64,000 nt of DNA from SAR324 cluster bacterium (GTDB taxonomy: Bacteria > SAR324 > NAC60-12), in NCBI GenBank assembly GCA_028281495.1, contig JANQJU010000031.1:1-64000 (forward strand). The letters run 5' to 3'. The position numbers and the translations under genes were made by a program. Each line of letters begins with the position of its first letter. Position 1 is the stretch's first letter. Under the pieces are notes generated by a model. The model did not search any database. It had not been told where the DNA came from and worked only from the letters and a program-made list of their open reading frames with translations. Positions 35,518 to 43,974 of the stretch are shown here, piece by piece.

Positions 35518-36087
35518 TTACGAATTTTCCTTCAAGTAATCCATGCCTTCGATGGCAGCCTGAGGGTTGATGTGAAAGTCGTTGTATCGCACGATCCCTT
35601 GACGGTCGATGATGATCGTCCACGGCGTGCCACCGGTGCGGTAGTTGCGCATGAGCATCGAGCGTTCTGCTTCGCTACCACTTTGTCCAATCGGAATGTC
35701 ATGAAGTCCGTATTCCTCAACAATGTTGGGAATGTTTTCAAAAGTGTTGGTCCAGAACCCTTCAAAGGTGGTTTGCACGGCAAGAACCACCACATTCGGA
35801 TCATCTTTATAATGCGCTTGGAGCTTTTGTAGGGTGGGGAATCCGTGAGAATGACACCCAGGACACCAATTTTGAAAGCAATACAGATACACCACCTTCC
35901 CTTTGAAATCGCTGACATCCAAGATTTCTTTGTCTGCGGGCAATTGCATCCATTGTTTCACTCCCAGGGTGGGAGCGGGTTGATTCAATATCCCATAATT
36001 TCGGTTTTGCGCTCCCGTGGGAAGCACTGTGAGCAGCCACAGTAAAATGCTGAAGCCAATGAGACGAGTACGATAAGGCCAAGCCAT
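35518..36087 (-). CDS. Exported TlpA/AhpC-TSA-type thioredoxin-fold protein
   Basis: This 189-residue protein has a signal peptide (1 to about 26) and a thioredoxin fold with FQNWCPGCHSHGFPTL (Cys75 and Cys78), followed by the cis-Pro region TGGTPWTIIIDRQG. It should act in the periplasm as a disulfide reductase or peroxidase-like protein. The start at 36087 has TAGGAGGTGAC. It lies 17 bp upstream of the DUF255 gene, which also has a CxxC domain, so a shared periplasmic redox role is plausible. Confidence 0.85.
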   Translation of the reverse strand: MAWPYRTRLIGFSILLWLLTVLPTGAQNRNYGILNQPAPTLGVKQWMQLPADKEILDVSDFKGKVVYLYCFQNWCPGCHSHGFPTLQKLQAHYKDDPNVVVLAVQTTFEGFWTNTFENIPNIVEEYGLHDIPIGQSGSEAERSMLMRNYRTGGTPWTIIIDRQGIVRYNDFHINPQAAIEGMDYLKENS

Positions 36088-36240
36088 GTCACCTCCTATC
36101 CTATATGAGTGTGTGAATCAGTGAGTGGGAAAATCGTTTCGAGTCGATTCCAGTGGGGTAGTCGAGGTGATTGGGGTTTCTTACATTTAATGCATCGCCG
36201 CTTTCCTTGACGACAAAGCGGCGATCCTTTCAGGTACGCA

Positions 36241-37800
36241 TTAGCCGTGCGCGACTTTGAGCGGGGAAATGTTCACATTCATGAGAATGAGGTTGAGCAT
36301 TTTCATCGTAGCTCGGACGGCAGCGATAGCTTGATCGGAATCCACAGCCACGGTTTTAAAGCGGCGCCCACGATTTTCCCAAGTGATGGTCGCTTCTGTC
36401 AACGCACTGGTGTCCCCCCCTTTGGGAATACGGATCTGATAATCGAGTAACTTCGGGCATTGGATTTGTTTCGCATCCAACACTTTTTCCATGGCATTCA
36501 TGAATGCATCGTATCCTCCGGTTCCTTCACCCGTGGTAGAAAACAGCTCGTTGTCTAAACTCACGTGAATCGAGGCCGTGGATTTGACCGACCAACCGCT
36601 GCTGAGGTTGCAATGGAGCAATTGCATGCGCTGAACTTGAGAGGTCTCCAAGACGTCGGTGATGATGAATGGCAGATCGGCCATTGTGATGGTTTCTTTG
36701 TGGTCGCCCAGTTCGACAATGCGGTCGAGCACCTTTTTCAAATTTTCTTCGGAGAGTTGTAGACCCAATTGTTCTAGGTTTTTGATGAGAGAGGCTTTTC
36801 CGCTCATTTTTCCTAAAGCGTAAGAGCGTTTGCGCCCGAAACGTTCGGGGCGGATCGGGTTTTCGTAGAGTCCGCCTTTTTTGTCGCCATCCGCATGGAT
36901 GCCGCTGGTTTGAGTGAAGACATCTTCTCCAACAATAGGAGCATTGGCTGCGATCCGTTTGCCTGAAAAGTTTTCGACCAACTCGCTGAGAGGGCCAAGA
37001 TGGGATTCATCGAGAGAAATTTTTACACCTAATTTATCGCGCAAAACCACAGCGACTTCGGAAATGGAGGCATTGCCAGCCCGTTCTCCCAAGCAGTTGA
37101 CTGTGCAGTGAACGCTCCGCACTCCAGCTTGTACGGCCGCGATTGCATTGGCGGTACCCAGCCCGTAATCATTGTGGGGATGGAAATTGAAAGTCGCCCA
37201 AGGGAAACGTTGCATCATATCGGTCAATGCGGTTTTCACTTCTTCAGGGGACATCACGCCTAAGGTATCGGGAAGCATGAAATTTTGGATGCCTTGACCT
37301 TCCAATCCCGACATCATCTCATAGACGTATTCGGGTTTATCCGCATAGCCATTGGACCAGTCTTCCAGATAAATATTGGACTTGATTCCCTGTTGCTGCG
37401 CATAAGCCACAGTTTTTTTAATATCAGACAAATGCTCAGAAAGGGTTTTACGCAGTTGCCCATGACAATGATGTTCACTCCCTTTGGTCAAAAGGTTGAT
37501 TACTTTGCCCCCTGCTTCGCGAATCCAATCCGCGCTTTTGTGAAAATCTACAAATCCTAGCACCTCCACTCGTTCCAAATACCCTGCACTTTGTGCCCAA
37601 TCGGTGATGCGTTTCACCGCGGCTTTCTCGCCATCGGAAATTCGTGCTGATGCCACTTCAATCCGATCCACATTGAGAGATTGCAGCAAGGCCTTAGCAA
37701 TGTGCAATTTTTCCACTGGATTGAAAGAAACCCCTTGGGTTTGTTCTCCATCTCGAAGGGTCGTGTCCATTATTTCTACAAACTCTCCTGCAAACTCCAT
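36241..37800 (-). CDS. 2-isopropylmalate/citramalate synthase-like enzyme
   Basis: This 519-residue enzyme of the DRE-TIM family has the opening EIMDTTLRDGEQTQGVSF, metal-binding HPHNDYGLGTANA, the glycine loop CLGERAGNAS, and a C-terminal LeuA-type regulatory domain (about 380-510). It condenses acetyl-CoA with a 2-oxo acid: pyruvate if a citramalate synthase, 2-oxoisovalerate if an isopropylmalate synthase. The sequence pattern (DRIEVASARISDGE, VYLEDWSNG-like IYLEDWSNG, FGRKRSYALGKMSGKA) is like the Bacteroidota-type enzyme. Specificity cannot be read from this alone. The start at 37800 behind GAGGATACGG is preferred to two upstream in-frame Met codons. No leu or ilv genes are nearby. Confidence 0.8.
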   Translation of the reverse strand: MEFAGEFVEIMDTTLRDGEQTQGVSFNPVEKLHIAKALLQSLNVDRIEVASARISDGEKAAVKRITDWAQSAGYLERVEVLGFVDFHKSADWIREAGGKVINLLTKGSEHHCHGQLRKTLSEHLSDIKKTVAYAQQQGIKSNIYLEDWSNGYADKPEYVYEMMSGLEGQGIQNFMLPDTLGVMSPEEVKTALTDMMQRFPWATFNFHPHNDYGLGTANAIAAVQAGVRSVHCTVNCLGERAGNASISEVAVVLRDKLGVKISLDESHLGPLSELVENFSGKRIAANAPIVGEDVFTQTSGIHADGDKKGGLYENPIRPERFGRKRSYALGKMSGKASLIKNLEQLGLQLSEENLKKVLDRIVELGDHKETITMADLPFIITDVLETSQVQRMQLLHCNLSSGWSVKSTASIHVSLDNELFSTTGEGTGGYDAFMNAMEKVLDAKQIQCPKLLDYQIRIPKGGDTSALTEATITWENRGRRFKTVAVDSDQAIAAVRATMKMLNLILMNVNISPLKVAHG

Positions 37801-38109
37801 CCGTATCCTCTTTTCTGCTTTTTTGTTCATAATGTGGTTGAAAATCACGCGGTCACTTAAGAAGTGACGAGTTATGCGAACATTTCCTACGAAAGTCAAT
37901 CACAACGGGCTATTGCTCGTTCTGAAAATGTCTTTTTTAAGAGTAAAATGACCCTCAAACAATAAAGTATAATATTTCACTAACTTTTTATTCACAAGCT
38001 GAGATTGAATAGGAAGGAGTTGAGCAACAGTTTCCAAGTCAATTCGCATTCAAATTCAAGTGGATAGGAAAGGTTAACTCCGACTTGCGCCAAAAAAACA
38101 ATATGATAA

Positions 38110-38123
38110 AAGTGATAACACTT
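38110..38123. promoter_or_regulatory. Operator-like palindrome, upstream copy
   Basis: AAGTGATAACACTT differs by one base from the core of the palindrome at 38190-38211. The two centres are 84 bp apart, eight helical turns. Confidence 0.5.
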
Positions 38124-38189
38124 GCTGGGAGTCGACCTTCCAAATCAGACCGGCCTTCCAACCAGATCGAAGCTTCCCCTCAAATAATC

Positions 38190-38211
38190 AAAAAAGTGTT
38201 AACACTTTTTT
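38190..38211. promoter_or_regulatory. Perfect 22-bp operator-like palindrome
   Basis: The core AAGTGTTAACACTT (38194-38207) is extended by A and T runs to a perfect 22-bp palindrome, 32 bp before the kinase start. With no loop and no rightward transcript to end, an operator is likelier than a terminator. Confidence 0.6.
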
Positions 38212-38243
38212 GAAGGTGATTCACTCACTGCCCAGAGCGTTGC

Positions 38244-39308
38244 ATGAAAAATGAATCTCGTGCCCAATCGCAATTGCACACAATCCTGACATCCATTCCT
38301 GAGACCGTGCTTGGAGTGGACCACAACTACCGCTTACTCTATTGCTATCCCAAAGAAGACTTTCCTGACCTTCAAGATCAAGTTGGGACACCTCTTGACG
38401 AATTGTTTTCAGATTATCCGGATTTTGTAAAAATCACCCAACAGAAGATTGACCAGATCTTTGCTGGAGAAGCGGTGTCACGTCATGAGCATCAGATGCT
38501 GAATCAACAAGGAAAGTGGAATCATTATGAGATGCAAATCGTGGTTTGTGGAGAAAAAGAAGTGATCCTGTTCCTCCGAGAAATCACGGAATTGCGAACC
38601 CTTCAAAATCAGCTCATCCAAACTGCAAAGCTCGCTTCTTTGGGAGAAATGGCTGCCAGTGTCGTACATGAAATCAACCAACCTCTCATGATTATGAGCT
38701 TGGCTGCGGAGATCGGACAGCATGATTTGAAGAAACAGGCGATGCCGCAGGTGAAATCCGCGTTCCAAACCATTTTGCAACAAGTCAAACGCGCTTCTGG
38801 GATCATTCGGCATTTGCGTTCCTTTGGATGGACCAAAGGCATTTCGGAACAATGGGAGAACGATCTCAATCAATCCATTCATGATGTACTTGTGCTGTTT
38901 CGGGTGCAGCTCCAAATGGAAAGCGTGAACGTGGGCTTAGACTTGGATCCCGATTTGCCTTTGGTCGTCTGTGATCCCCATCAGATTAAACAAGTGCTAG
39001 GGCATCTTATTTCTAACGCACGTTATGCCCTTCAAGAAGCCTCAGACAAACACTTGATCTTCCGTACTTTTATCGACGACCCATGGTGCGTGATTGAAGT
39101 TCAAGATACTGGCACAGGCATTTCCAATGAAGACCTTCCTAAGATATTCGAACCGTTTTTTAGTACCAAACAACAGCCGGAGGCCTCCGGCTTAGGGCTG
39201 GCGGTCAGTCAGGGCATTCTGGAAGCCCATCAAGGAGAGATTATAGTGCAAAGTACTCCCGAAGGCGGCACCACCGTTCAGCTTCGGCTCCCTCTTGATC
39301 GTAAATAA
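38244..39308 (+). CDS. Cytoplasmic PAS sensor histidine kinase (NtrB-like)
   Basis: This 354-residue kinase has no membrane segment. A PAS domain occupies residues 10-115 (SIPETVLGVDHNYRLLYC). A HisKA helix carries the phospho-accepting His in ASVVHEINQPLMIMSL. The ATPase domain has N box HLISNARYAL, G1 DTGTGIS, F box IFEPFFSTK and G2 GLGLAVSQ. The layout is that of NtrB-type cytosolic kinases. It starts at 38244 with no clear ribosome site. A hybrid kinase follows 77 bp downstream, but no stand-alone response regulator is present, so its partner is probably the receiver of that hybrid or a remote protein. Confidence 0.88.
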   Translation: MKNESRAQSQLHTILTSIPETVLGVDHNYRLLYCYPKEDFPDLQDQVGTPLDELFSDYPDFVKITQQKIDQIFAGEAVSRHEHQMLNQQGKWNHYEMQIVVCGEKEVILFLREITELRTLQNQLIQTAKLASLGEMAASVVHEINQPLMIMSLAAEIGQHDLKKQAMPQVKSAFQTILQQVKRASGIIRHLRSFGWTKGISEQWENDLNQSIHDVLVLFRVQLQMESVNVGLDLDPDLPLVVCDPHQIKQVLGHLISNARYALQEASDKHLIFRTFIDDPWCVIEVQDTGTGISNEDLPKIFEPFFSTKQQPEASGLGLAVSQGILEAHQGEIIVQSTPEGGTTVQLRLPLDRK

Positions 39309-39385
39309 CCCCGCGCAATTGCTTTTCCAAACCAGGCCAGTGTGTTAACAGTTGGAAAGGAGAACTCTCTTTCTGGAGCACTGCG

Positions 39386-41464
39386 ATGGAAAACTTCCTG
39401 CTGGTTGGCATGGCTTTCGCCTGGGGGTGCACTGCCTTAGCATTGATATATATTCGAAAATTACTCAAAGCGACTGCTCAGCGGAAGGTAGAGGTTGAAG
39501 AAGCTAATCGGCAGTTAGAACAGAAAATCAATGAACATGAAACGGCCAAAAAAAGCTTAGAAGAAAGCCAGAAACTGCTCACCGATATTGCGACCAACAT
39601 GCCGGGGGTGATTTACAAATTCATGCTTTGTAATGATGGCTCCTACCGCTTCCCCTACATGAGCGACTATGCCGAAACCGTATATGGCGTGCCTCCTCAA
39701 GCGATTATGGAAAACGCCAGTCTCGCCTTTGAAAAACTATTGCCAGAAGATTTAGAATCCGTGAATCAGTCCATTTTGGAATCGGCAAAAAACATGACGC
39801 ATTGGTCTCATATTTTCCGACTTCATACCCCTTCTGGCAAAATCAAATGGTTTCATGGACAGTCCACTCCGCAGGCAACCGAAGATGGGGTAGTGTGGAC
39901 GGGTTTATTCATGGACATCACTTTGCTCAAACAGGCCGAAGAACAACTGAGAAAAAGCCAAAAATTGCTGAAGACTGCTGGGCGCATGGCCAAGGTCGGC
40001 GGCTGGGAATACGTACTCAAAACCCAAACCCTGCGATGGTCGGAAGAAGTGTATCGTATCCATGAATTGGACCCCGACACCCCCCCTGATTTGGAAAAGG
40101 CGATTGAGTTTTACGAACCGGATGCGCAACCCATTGTCCGGTATGCCGTTAAGCAATGTTTGCAAGGCACCCCTTTTGATTTAGAGCTTCCCCTCATTAC
40201 CGCCCATGGCAAACACTTATGGGTTCGTTCCTTGGGAAGGCCTGAATTTGAAGGGGAAACGGTGGTCCGTTTGTTTGGGGTGTTCCAAGATATTTCTGAA
40301 CAAAAGGAACTGGAAACCCAACTGCGCCAAACTCAGAAAATGGAAGCAATGGGAACGTTAGCTGGTGGGATTGCTCACGATTTTAACAATGTGTTGCAAG
40401 GGATCATGATGTCTGCGGAAACCTTACACATGTCCTTGCCTCAGGAAAGTGCAGCCTACCGTGAAGTGTCGCAATTGCTCAGTTTTACGAATCGAGGTGC
40501 GGAACTCGTGCGTGAAATTTTAACTTTCAGTCGTCGAGAAGAAGCCGTTCGGCAACCTTTGGTGTTGAGTTCGCTGGTTCAAGAAACACTTAAAATCATC
40601 CGGTCGGCCCTACCAACCACGATCACCATTGAGTCGAATGTTCAGGAAAATCACGATGCGATTCTAGGAAATTCAACTCAGGTTCGCCAAGTGGTGTTGA
40701 ATCTGTGTTCCAATGCAGGATATGCGATGCGGGAATCCGGGGGGATGTTAGAAATCCATCTTCAAAAAATTGACCTCGTTGGGCAACAAGCTACCCGTCT
40801 CAATCTCCCGTCAGGCGACTATCTGAAATTGATCATTCGAGACCGAGGTCCAGGTATTCCGCAAGACATACTACAACGCATTTTTGATCCGTTTTTTACG
40901 ACCAAACCGGTTGGTGAAGGAAGTGGGATGGGACTTTCGGTGGTGCATGGCATTGTGAAAAGTCATGATGGAGTGATCCGTGTCGACAGTCAACTGGGAC
41001 GCGGCACCACCTTTGAAGTGTTTTTTCCGATTGTGGAATCGGCTACCGAAGAAATACGCCCCACTTCTCGTTCAGGGCATTCCGGGAGTGCACGAATTCT
41101 TTTGGTGGATGATGAAGAAGAATTGGTACGCGTAGAAAAAAAGGTGCTGGAACGGCGAGGTTATTCGGTGACTGCGATCACAAGCAGCACCAAAGCCCTG
41201 GATTTGTTTCGTGCTCAACCCGATGAGTTCGATATTGTACTGACCGACCAAACCATGCCGGAAATGACGGGGCTTCGATTGAGTGAAGAACTCTTAAAAA
41301 TACGCCCCGACCTCCCGATCATTCTAGCCACCGGCTTCAGCGAAGCCATCACCCCTGAAGCGCTTGAGGAGATTGGCATCCGCGCTTGTATCATGAAACC
41401 TTTCTCTGCCAATGATGCGGAACAACAAATTCGCTCTCTTATCATGACAGAAGCCTCTCCGTGA
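39386..41464 (+). CDS. Hybrid sensor histidine kinase with two PAS domains and a receiver
   Basis: This 692-residue protein has a short membrane anchor (about 4-24) and a coiled coil (28-65). Two PAS/PAC units follow (about 66-185 and 195-310), then a HisKA domain with the phospho-His in GGIAHDFNNVLQGIM. The ATPase domain has NLCSNAGYAM, DRGPGIP and GMGLSVVHG. A C-terminal receiver holds RILLVDDEEEL, the phospho-Asp in FDIVLTDQTMPEMTG, and the Lys in CIMKPF. The start at 39386 has GGAGCACTGCG upstream. It likely works with the kinase just upstream. Its stop codon ends one base before the stop of the convergent amine oxidase gene. Confidence 0.9.
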   Translation: MENFLLVGMAFAWGCTALALIYIRKLLKATAQRKVEVEEANRQLEQKINEHETAKKSLEESQKLLTDIATNMPGVIYKFMLCNDGSYRFPYMSDYAETVYGVPPQAIMENASLAFEKLLPEDLESVNQSILESAKNMTHWSHIFRLHTPSGKIKWFHGQSTPQATEDGVVWTGLFMDITLLKQAEEQLRKSQKLLKTAGRMAKVGGWEYVLKTQTLRWSEEVYRIHELDPDTPPDLEKAIEFYEPDAQPIVRYAVKQCLQGTPFDLELPLITAHGKHLWVRSLGRPEFEGETVVRLFGVFQDISEQKELETQLRQTQKMEAMGTLAGGIAHDFNNVLQGIMMSAETLHMSLPQESAAYREVSQLLSFTNRGAELVREILTFSRREEAVRQPLVLSSLVQETLKIIRSALPTTITIESNVQENHDAILGNSTQVRQVVLNLCSNAGYAMRESGGMLEIHLQKIDLVGQQATRLNLPSGDYLKLIIRDRGPGIPQDILQRIFDPFFTTKPVGEGSGMGLSVVHGIVKSHDGVIRVDSQLGRGTTFEVFFPIVESATEEIRPTSRSGHSGSARILLVDDEEELVRVEKKVLERRGYSVTAITSSTKALDLFRAQPDEFDIVLTDQTMPEMTGLRLSEELLKIRPDLPIILATGFSEAITPEALEEIGIRACIMKPFSANDAEQQIRSLIMTEASP

Positions 41465-42946
41465 TCATAGCCCTCTTGCCACTATTGGCCGATTGCGGGG
41501 TTTCCACAATGGTCGGGTGCGCGCCGAAGTCAATTGTCGAGCACTCACGCGAGGATCAATGCGTTGGGCTTCACGTTGGCCGGATAGATAAGCACCGTGT
41601 ACGGTGGAAGCATAGGATGACGTGGCTTCTCCTGCAAACAGCAGTCGATTGTTAACCGGGGCAGCGAGCACATCGCGGTCCTCCAATGTAGCGTTGGTGG
41701 CCATATAAGAATAGGATCCGTAGGCAAATGGATCCGATGCCCACCGGGAGATCAACGTCCCTTCCGGAGTTGGTATGGATTCCCCATAAATCGTTCGAAG
41801 CATTTCCATCGTGGCTTGGGTGATATCGTCGTCGCTCAAACTTTCCACATTCCTTCCGAAGTCGGCGGCATTGAAGGCCAAGAGAATCGAGTCTTGGATA
41901 TAATGATTGAGGTTGAACCAGACTGCCCATTCTCCATGATTTTGCGGGACACGCCCAATCCACTCTTCCGAATCCCAAAACGTATTGGGAAAGCGCAAAT
42001 ACACCTTATTGAGCACCCCCATGCCCAGCTTTTCAATAGAAGCTTGTTTTTCTGCGGGAAGCTCAGGGGTGAATGTCACTGATCCCTTTTTGAGGACTCC
42101 CACCGGCAAAGTCACAATGACACGATCTCCACGGAACACCCCTTGATCGGTGGTGACGGTCACTCCAGCATCGTTGTATTCCACTGATTGCACGATGTGT
42201 TCGAGTCGAATTTCCAACCCTTGGGCCAATTGGTTAATGACTTGATCATACCCTCCTGGAAACACCACATCTTCGCCGTCAAAGGCAGAGCCTGCAAAAA
42301 AATGGCAGGTGGATAAATCTGAACTGGCTCCGGAAGTCTCCTGTTCAATTGCAGAATTGAGCGCATAATTGAATTCCAATCGTTCTTGGTCCGAATAGTT
42401 TTTGGAAGCCACAATGGGGTCGAGCGCTTCTTGCAGCGATAGCGTTGAATCGGAGCCGATGCAGTTCGCTATGACCGTTTCTTCCAACACCGATTCGAAT
42501 CGAGCTTCAATCACCGACTCTTCACTATCGGAAAACTGGGTTCCATCAAAGTTATACAGCACGGAATTGTCGTAATCGGTAGGAAGCGTCGCAATATTAT
42601 GTTGACGGACCAAATCCGCAATGGGGTTATCCTCAATGCCATGAATCCAAGAAGCTCCCATATCTAAAGCGGCTCCCGGCAACGAACGATTGGTCCAGAT
42701 CCGTCCTCCAAGACGGTTCCGACCCTCCAAAACTGTCACTTGGTGCCCCAAGGCATGGAGCGCATTTGCTGCACTCAATCCTGCCATTCCCGCTCCGACC
42801 ACCAAGATCGATTCTGTCGACGCTGGTGCGGGCGTTTGTGATCCTGATGAACTGCCACTGCTGGAACATCCCCCCAATAGGGCATAGCTCGAAGCCAACA
42901 TCATCGAATTTTTAATCAAAGTTCGGCGTTTTATTTGCTTCGACAT
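41465..42946 (-). CDS. Exported flavin amine oxidase
   Basis: This 493-residue FAD enzyme has the dinucleotide-binding motif ESILVVGAGMAGLSAANALH, then LEGRNRLGGRIWT and DMGASWIHG, and a C-terminal FAD motif LLFAGEATSSYASTVHGAYLSG. The N-terminus (KRRTLIKNSMMLASSYALLGGC) carries a twin-Arg-like start and a lipobox-like LLGGC followed by a Ser/Gly/Pro linker, so it is probably a lipid-anchored or exported protein. The family oxidises mono- and polyamines or amino acids. The start at 42946 has GAGGAGTGACGAT. It abuts the convergent kinase gene with no spacer. Confidence 0.85.
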   Translation of the reverse strand: MSKQIKRRTLIKNSMMLASSYALLGGCSSSGSSSGSQTPAPASTESILVVGAGMAGLSAANALHALGHQVTVLEGRNRLGGRIWTNRSLPGAALDMGASWIHGIEDNPIADLVRQHNIATLPTDYDNSVLYNFDGTQFSDSEESVIEARFESVLEETVIANCIGSDSTLSLQEALDPIVASKNYSDQERLEFNYALNSAIEQETSGASSDLSTCHFFAGSAFDGEDVVFPGGYDQVINQLAQGLEIRLEHIVQSVEYNDAGVTVTTDQGVFRGDRVIVTLPVGVLKKGSVTFTPELPAEKQASIEKLGMGVLNKVYLRFPNTFWDSEEWIGRVPQNHGEWAVWFNLNHYIQDSILLAFNAADFGRNVESLSDDDITQATMEMLRTIYGESIPTPEGTLISRWASDPFAYGSYSYMATNATLEDRDVLAAPVNNRLLFAGEATSSYASTVHGAYLSGQREAQRIDPRVSARQLTSARTRPLWKPRNRPIVARGL

Positions 42947-42983
42947 ATCGTCACTCCTCATATGGTGTTTTTAATAGATAGAT

Positions 42984-43042
42984 TCATTCGTAATGTGGAA
43001 TCATTCGTAATGTGGAACCATTCGCAATATGGATTCATTCGC
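42984..43042. repeat. 17-bp tandem repeat, three and a half copies
   Basis: TCATTCGTAATGTGGAA repeats at 42984, 43001 and 43018 (two perfect, one diverged), with a partial copy at 43035. The array ends 5 bp from the stop codon of the barrel gene at 43048 and fills the gap to the oxidase start. Confidence 0.85.
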
Positions 43043-43047
43043 ATCGA

Positions 43048-43974
43048 CTACCAACTGAGCGTCAATGCTCCTTCGACAAACAGGGTATTTTCGGCTTCTA
43101 AGGTGGGGATATCTTCATCAGGATACTCCCAAGTGGGGTTGAGAAGGGATCCTACGGTCAGGGTCCCCGCCCAAGCTTCGGTGCTGTAATCCACTTGTAG
43201 CCCAGCACGGTTGGTGTCGAATTCCAAATCCGTGGTATCGCTTGCCGAAGTTCGGCTAGATTCCCGAACCGGAACGGAAACCGGGTAGACTGCCCCCAGA
43301 CTGTTGGCAAAAACGGTAGCGCTCCATGCCTCAGAAAAGGTGTAACTCAAGTTCACCTCTCCCACGACCGAGAGATGCCATTGCCGTGTGATTTGCCACT
43401 CGAAACCAATCCCTCCATTCCATTCGCCCAACAACGGATCATAATTCAGAGCCACTCCGATCAACCATTGGGGATTGATTTTGTAAAATAACACCACCGT
43501 TCCTTCTGGCGCATAGCCCTCCGCCGACAGGGTTTCGTCACCGAGAAATTCCAACCCAATTCCTAACTCCAAGGCCCAATGGTAACTCAAGCGGATCTGT
43601 TGCGTGCTTTCTAAAAACACAGTTTGCAAGGAATCGGGTAACGGGATGTCCCCCGTTGTGTTGGAATCAGAAGTCATCAAGTTCCATTGGTCCCAACCCA
43701 AGCTGCTGCTGATGTTCCAACGTCGTCTCAGCGGAAAATCCACAGCAGCTTCCACCGCCATATAACTCAATTGGAGAGTTCCGATATCCGGTTCCGGTTG
43801 TCTTACATTTGATTGTTGTAGATCGGATTGTTCCAGGTCGGATTGTTCCAAATCCGGTTGTTCCAGGTTGGTGGAACCACTACTCAAAGCTGTAATCGAA
43901 AGTTCTTGTGCCTCCACGGAAGCTACAACTCCCCAGCAAAAGAGGCTGAATAACACGATGCGTATAATTCTCAC
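43048..43974 (-). CDS. Outer-membrane beta-barrel protein
   Basis: This 308-residue protein has a signal peptide (1 to about 22) and a repetitive segment (about 36-58, LEQPDLEQSDLEQSDLQQ). Alternating amphipathic strands follow, ending in the aromatic TLSW expected for barrel insertion by the BAM machinery. It resembles outer-membrane proteins of unknown function (DUF6268-like pattern: NPTWEYPDEDIPTLEAENTLF). Its ATG overlaps the stop of the S41 protease gene (ATGA, 43971-43974), so the two are coupled and may act together at the outer membrane. Confidence 0.75.
   Translation of the reverse strand: MRIIRIVLFSLFCWGVVASVEAQELSITALSSGSTNLEQPDLEQSDLEQSDLQQSNVRQPEPDIGTLQLSYMAVEAAVDFPLRRRWNISSSLGWDQWNLMTSDSNTTGDIPLPDSLQTVFLESTQQIRLSYHWALELGIGLEFLGDETLSAEGYAPEGTVVLFYKINPQWLIGVALNYDPLLGEWNGGIGFEWQITRQWHLSVVGEVNLSYTFSEAWSATVFANSLGAVYPVSVPVRESSRTSASDTTDLEFDTNRAGLQVDYSTEAWAGTLTVGSLLNPTWEYPDEDIPTLEAENTLFVEGALTLSW

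Larger units (their letters stand above)
37801..38243. other. Divergent intergenic region with two palindromic sites
   Basis: This separates the leftward synthase gene from the rightward kinase gene. No gene is seen. It holds AT-rich sequence and the two related palindromes listed at 38110-38123 and 38190-38211. Confidence 0.6.
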
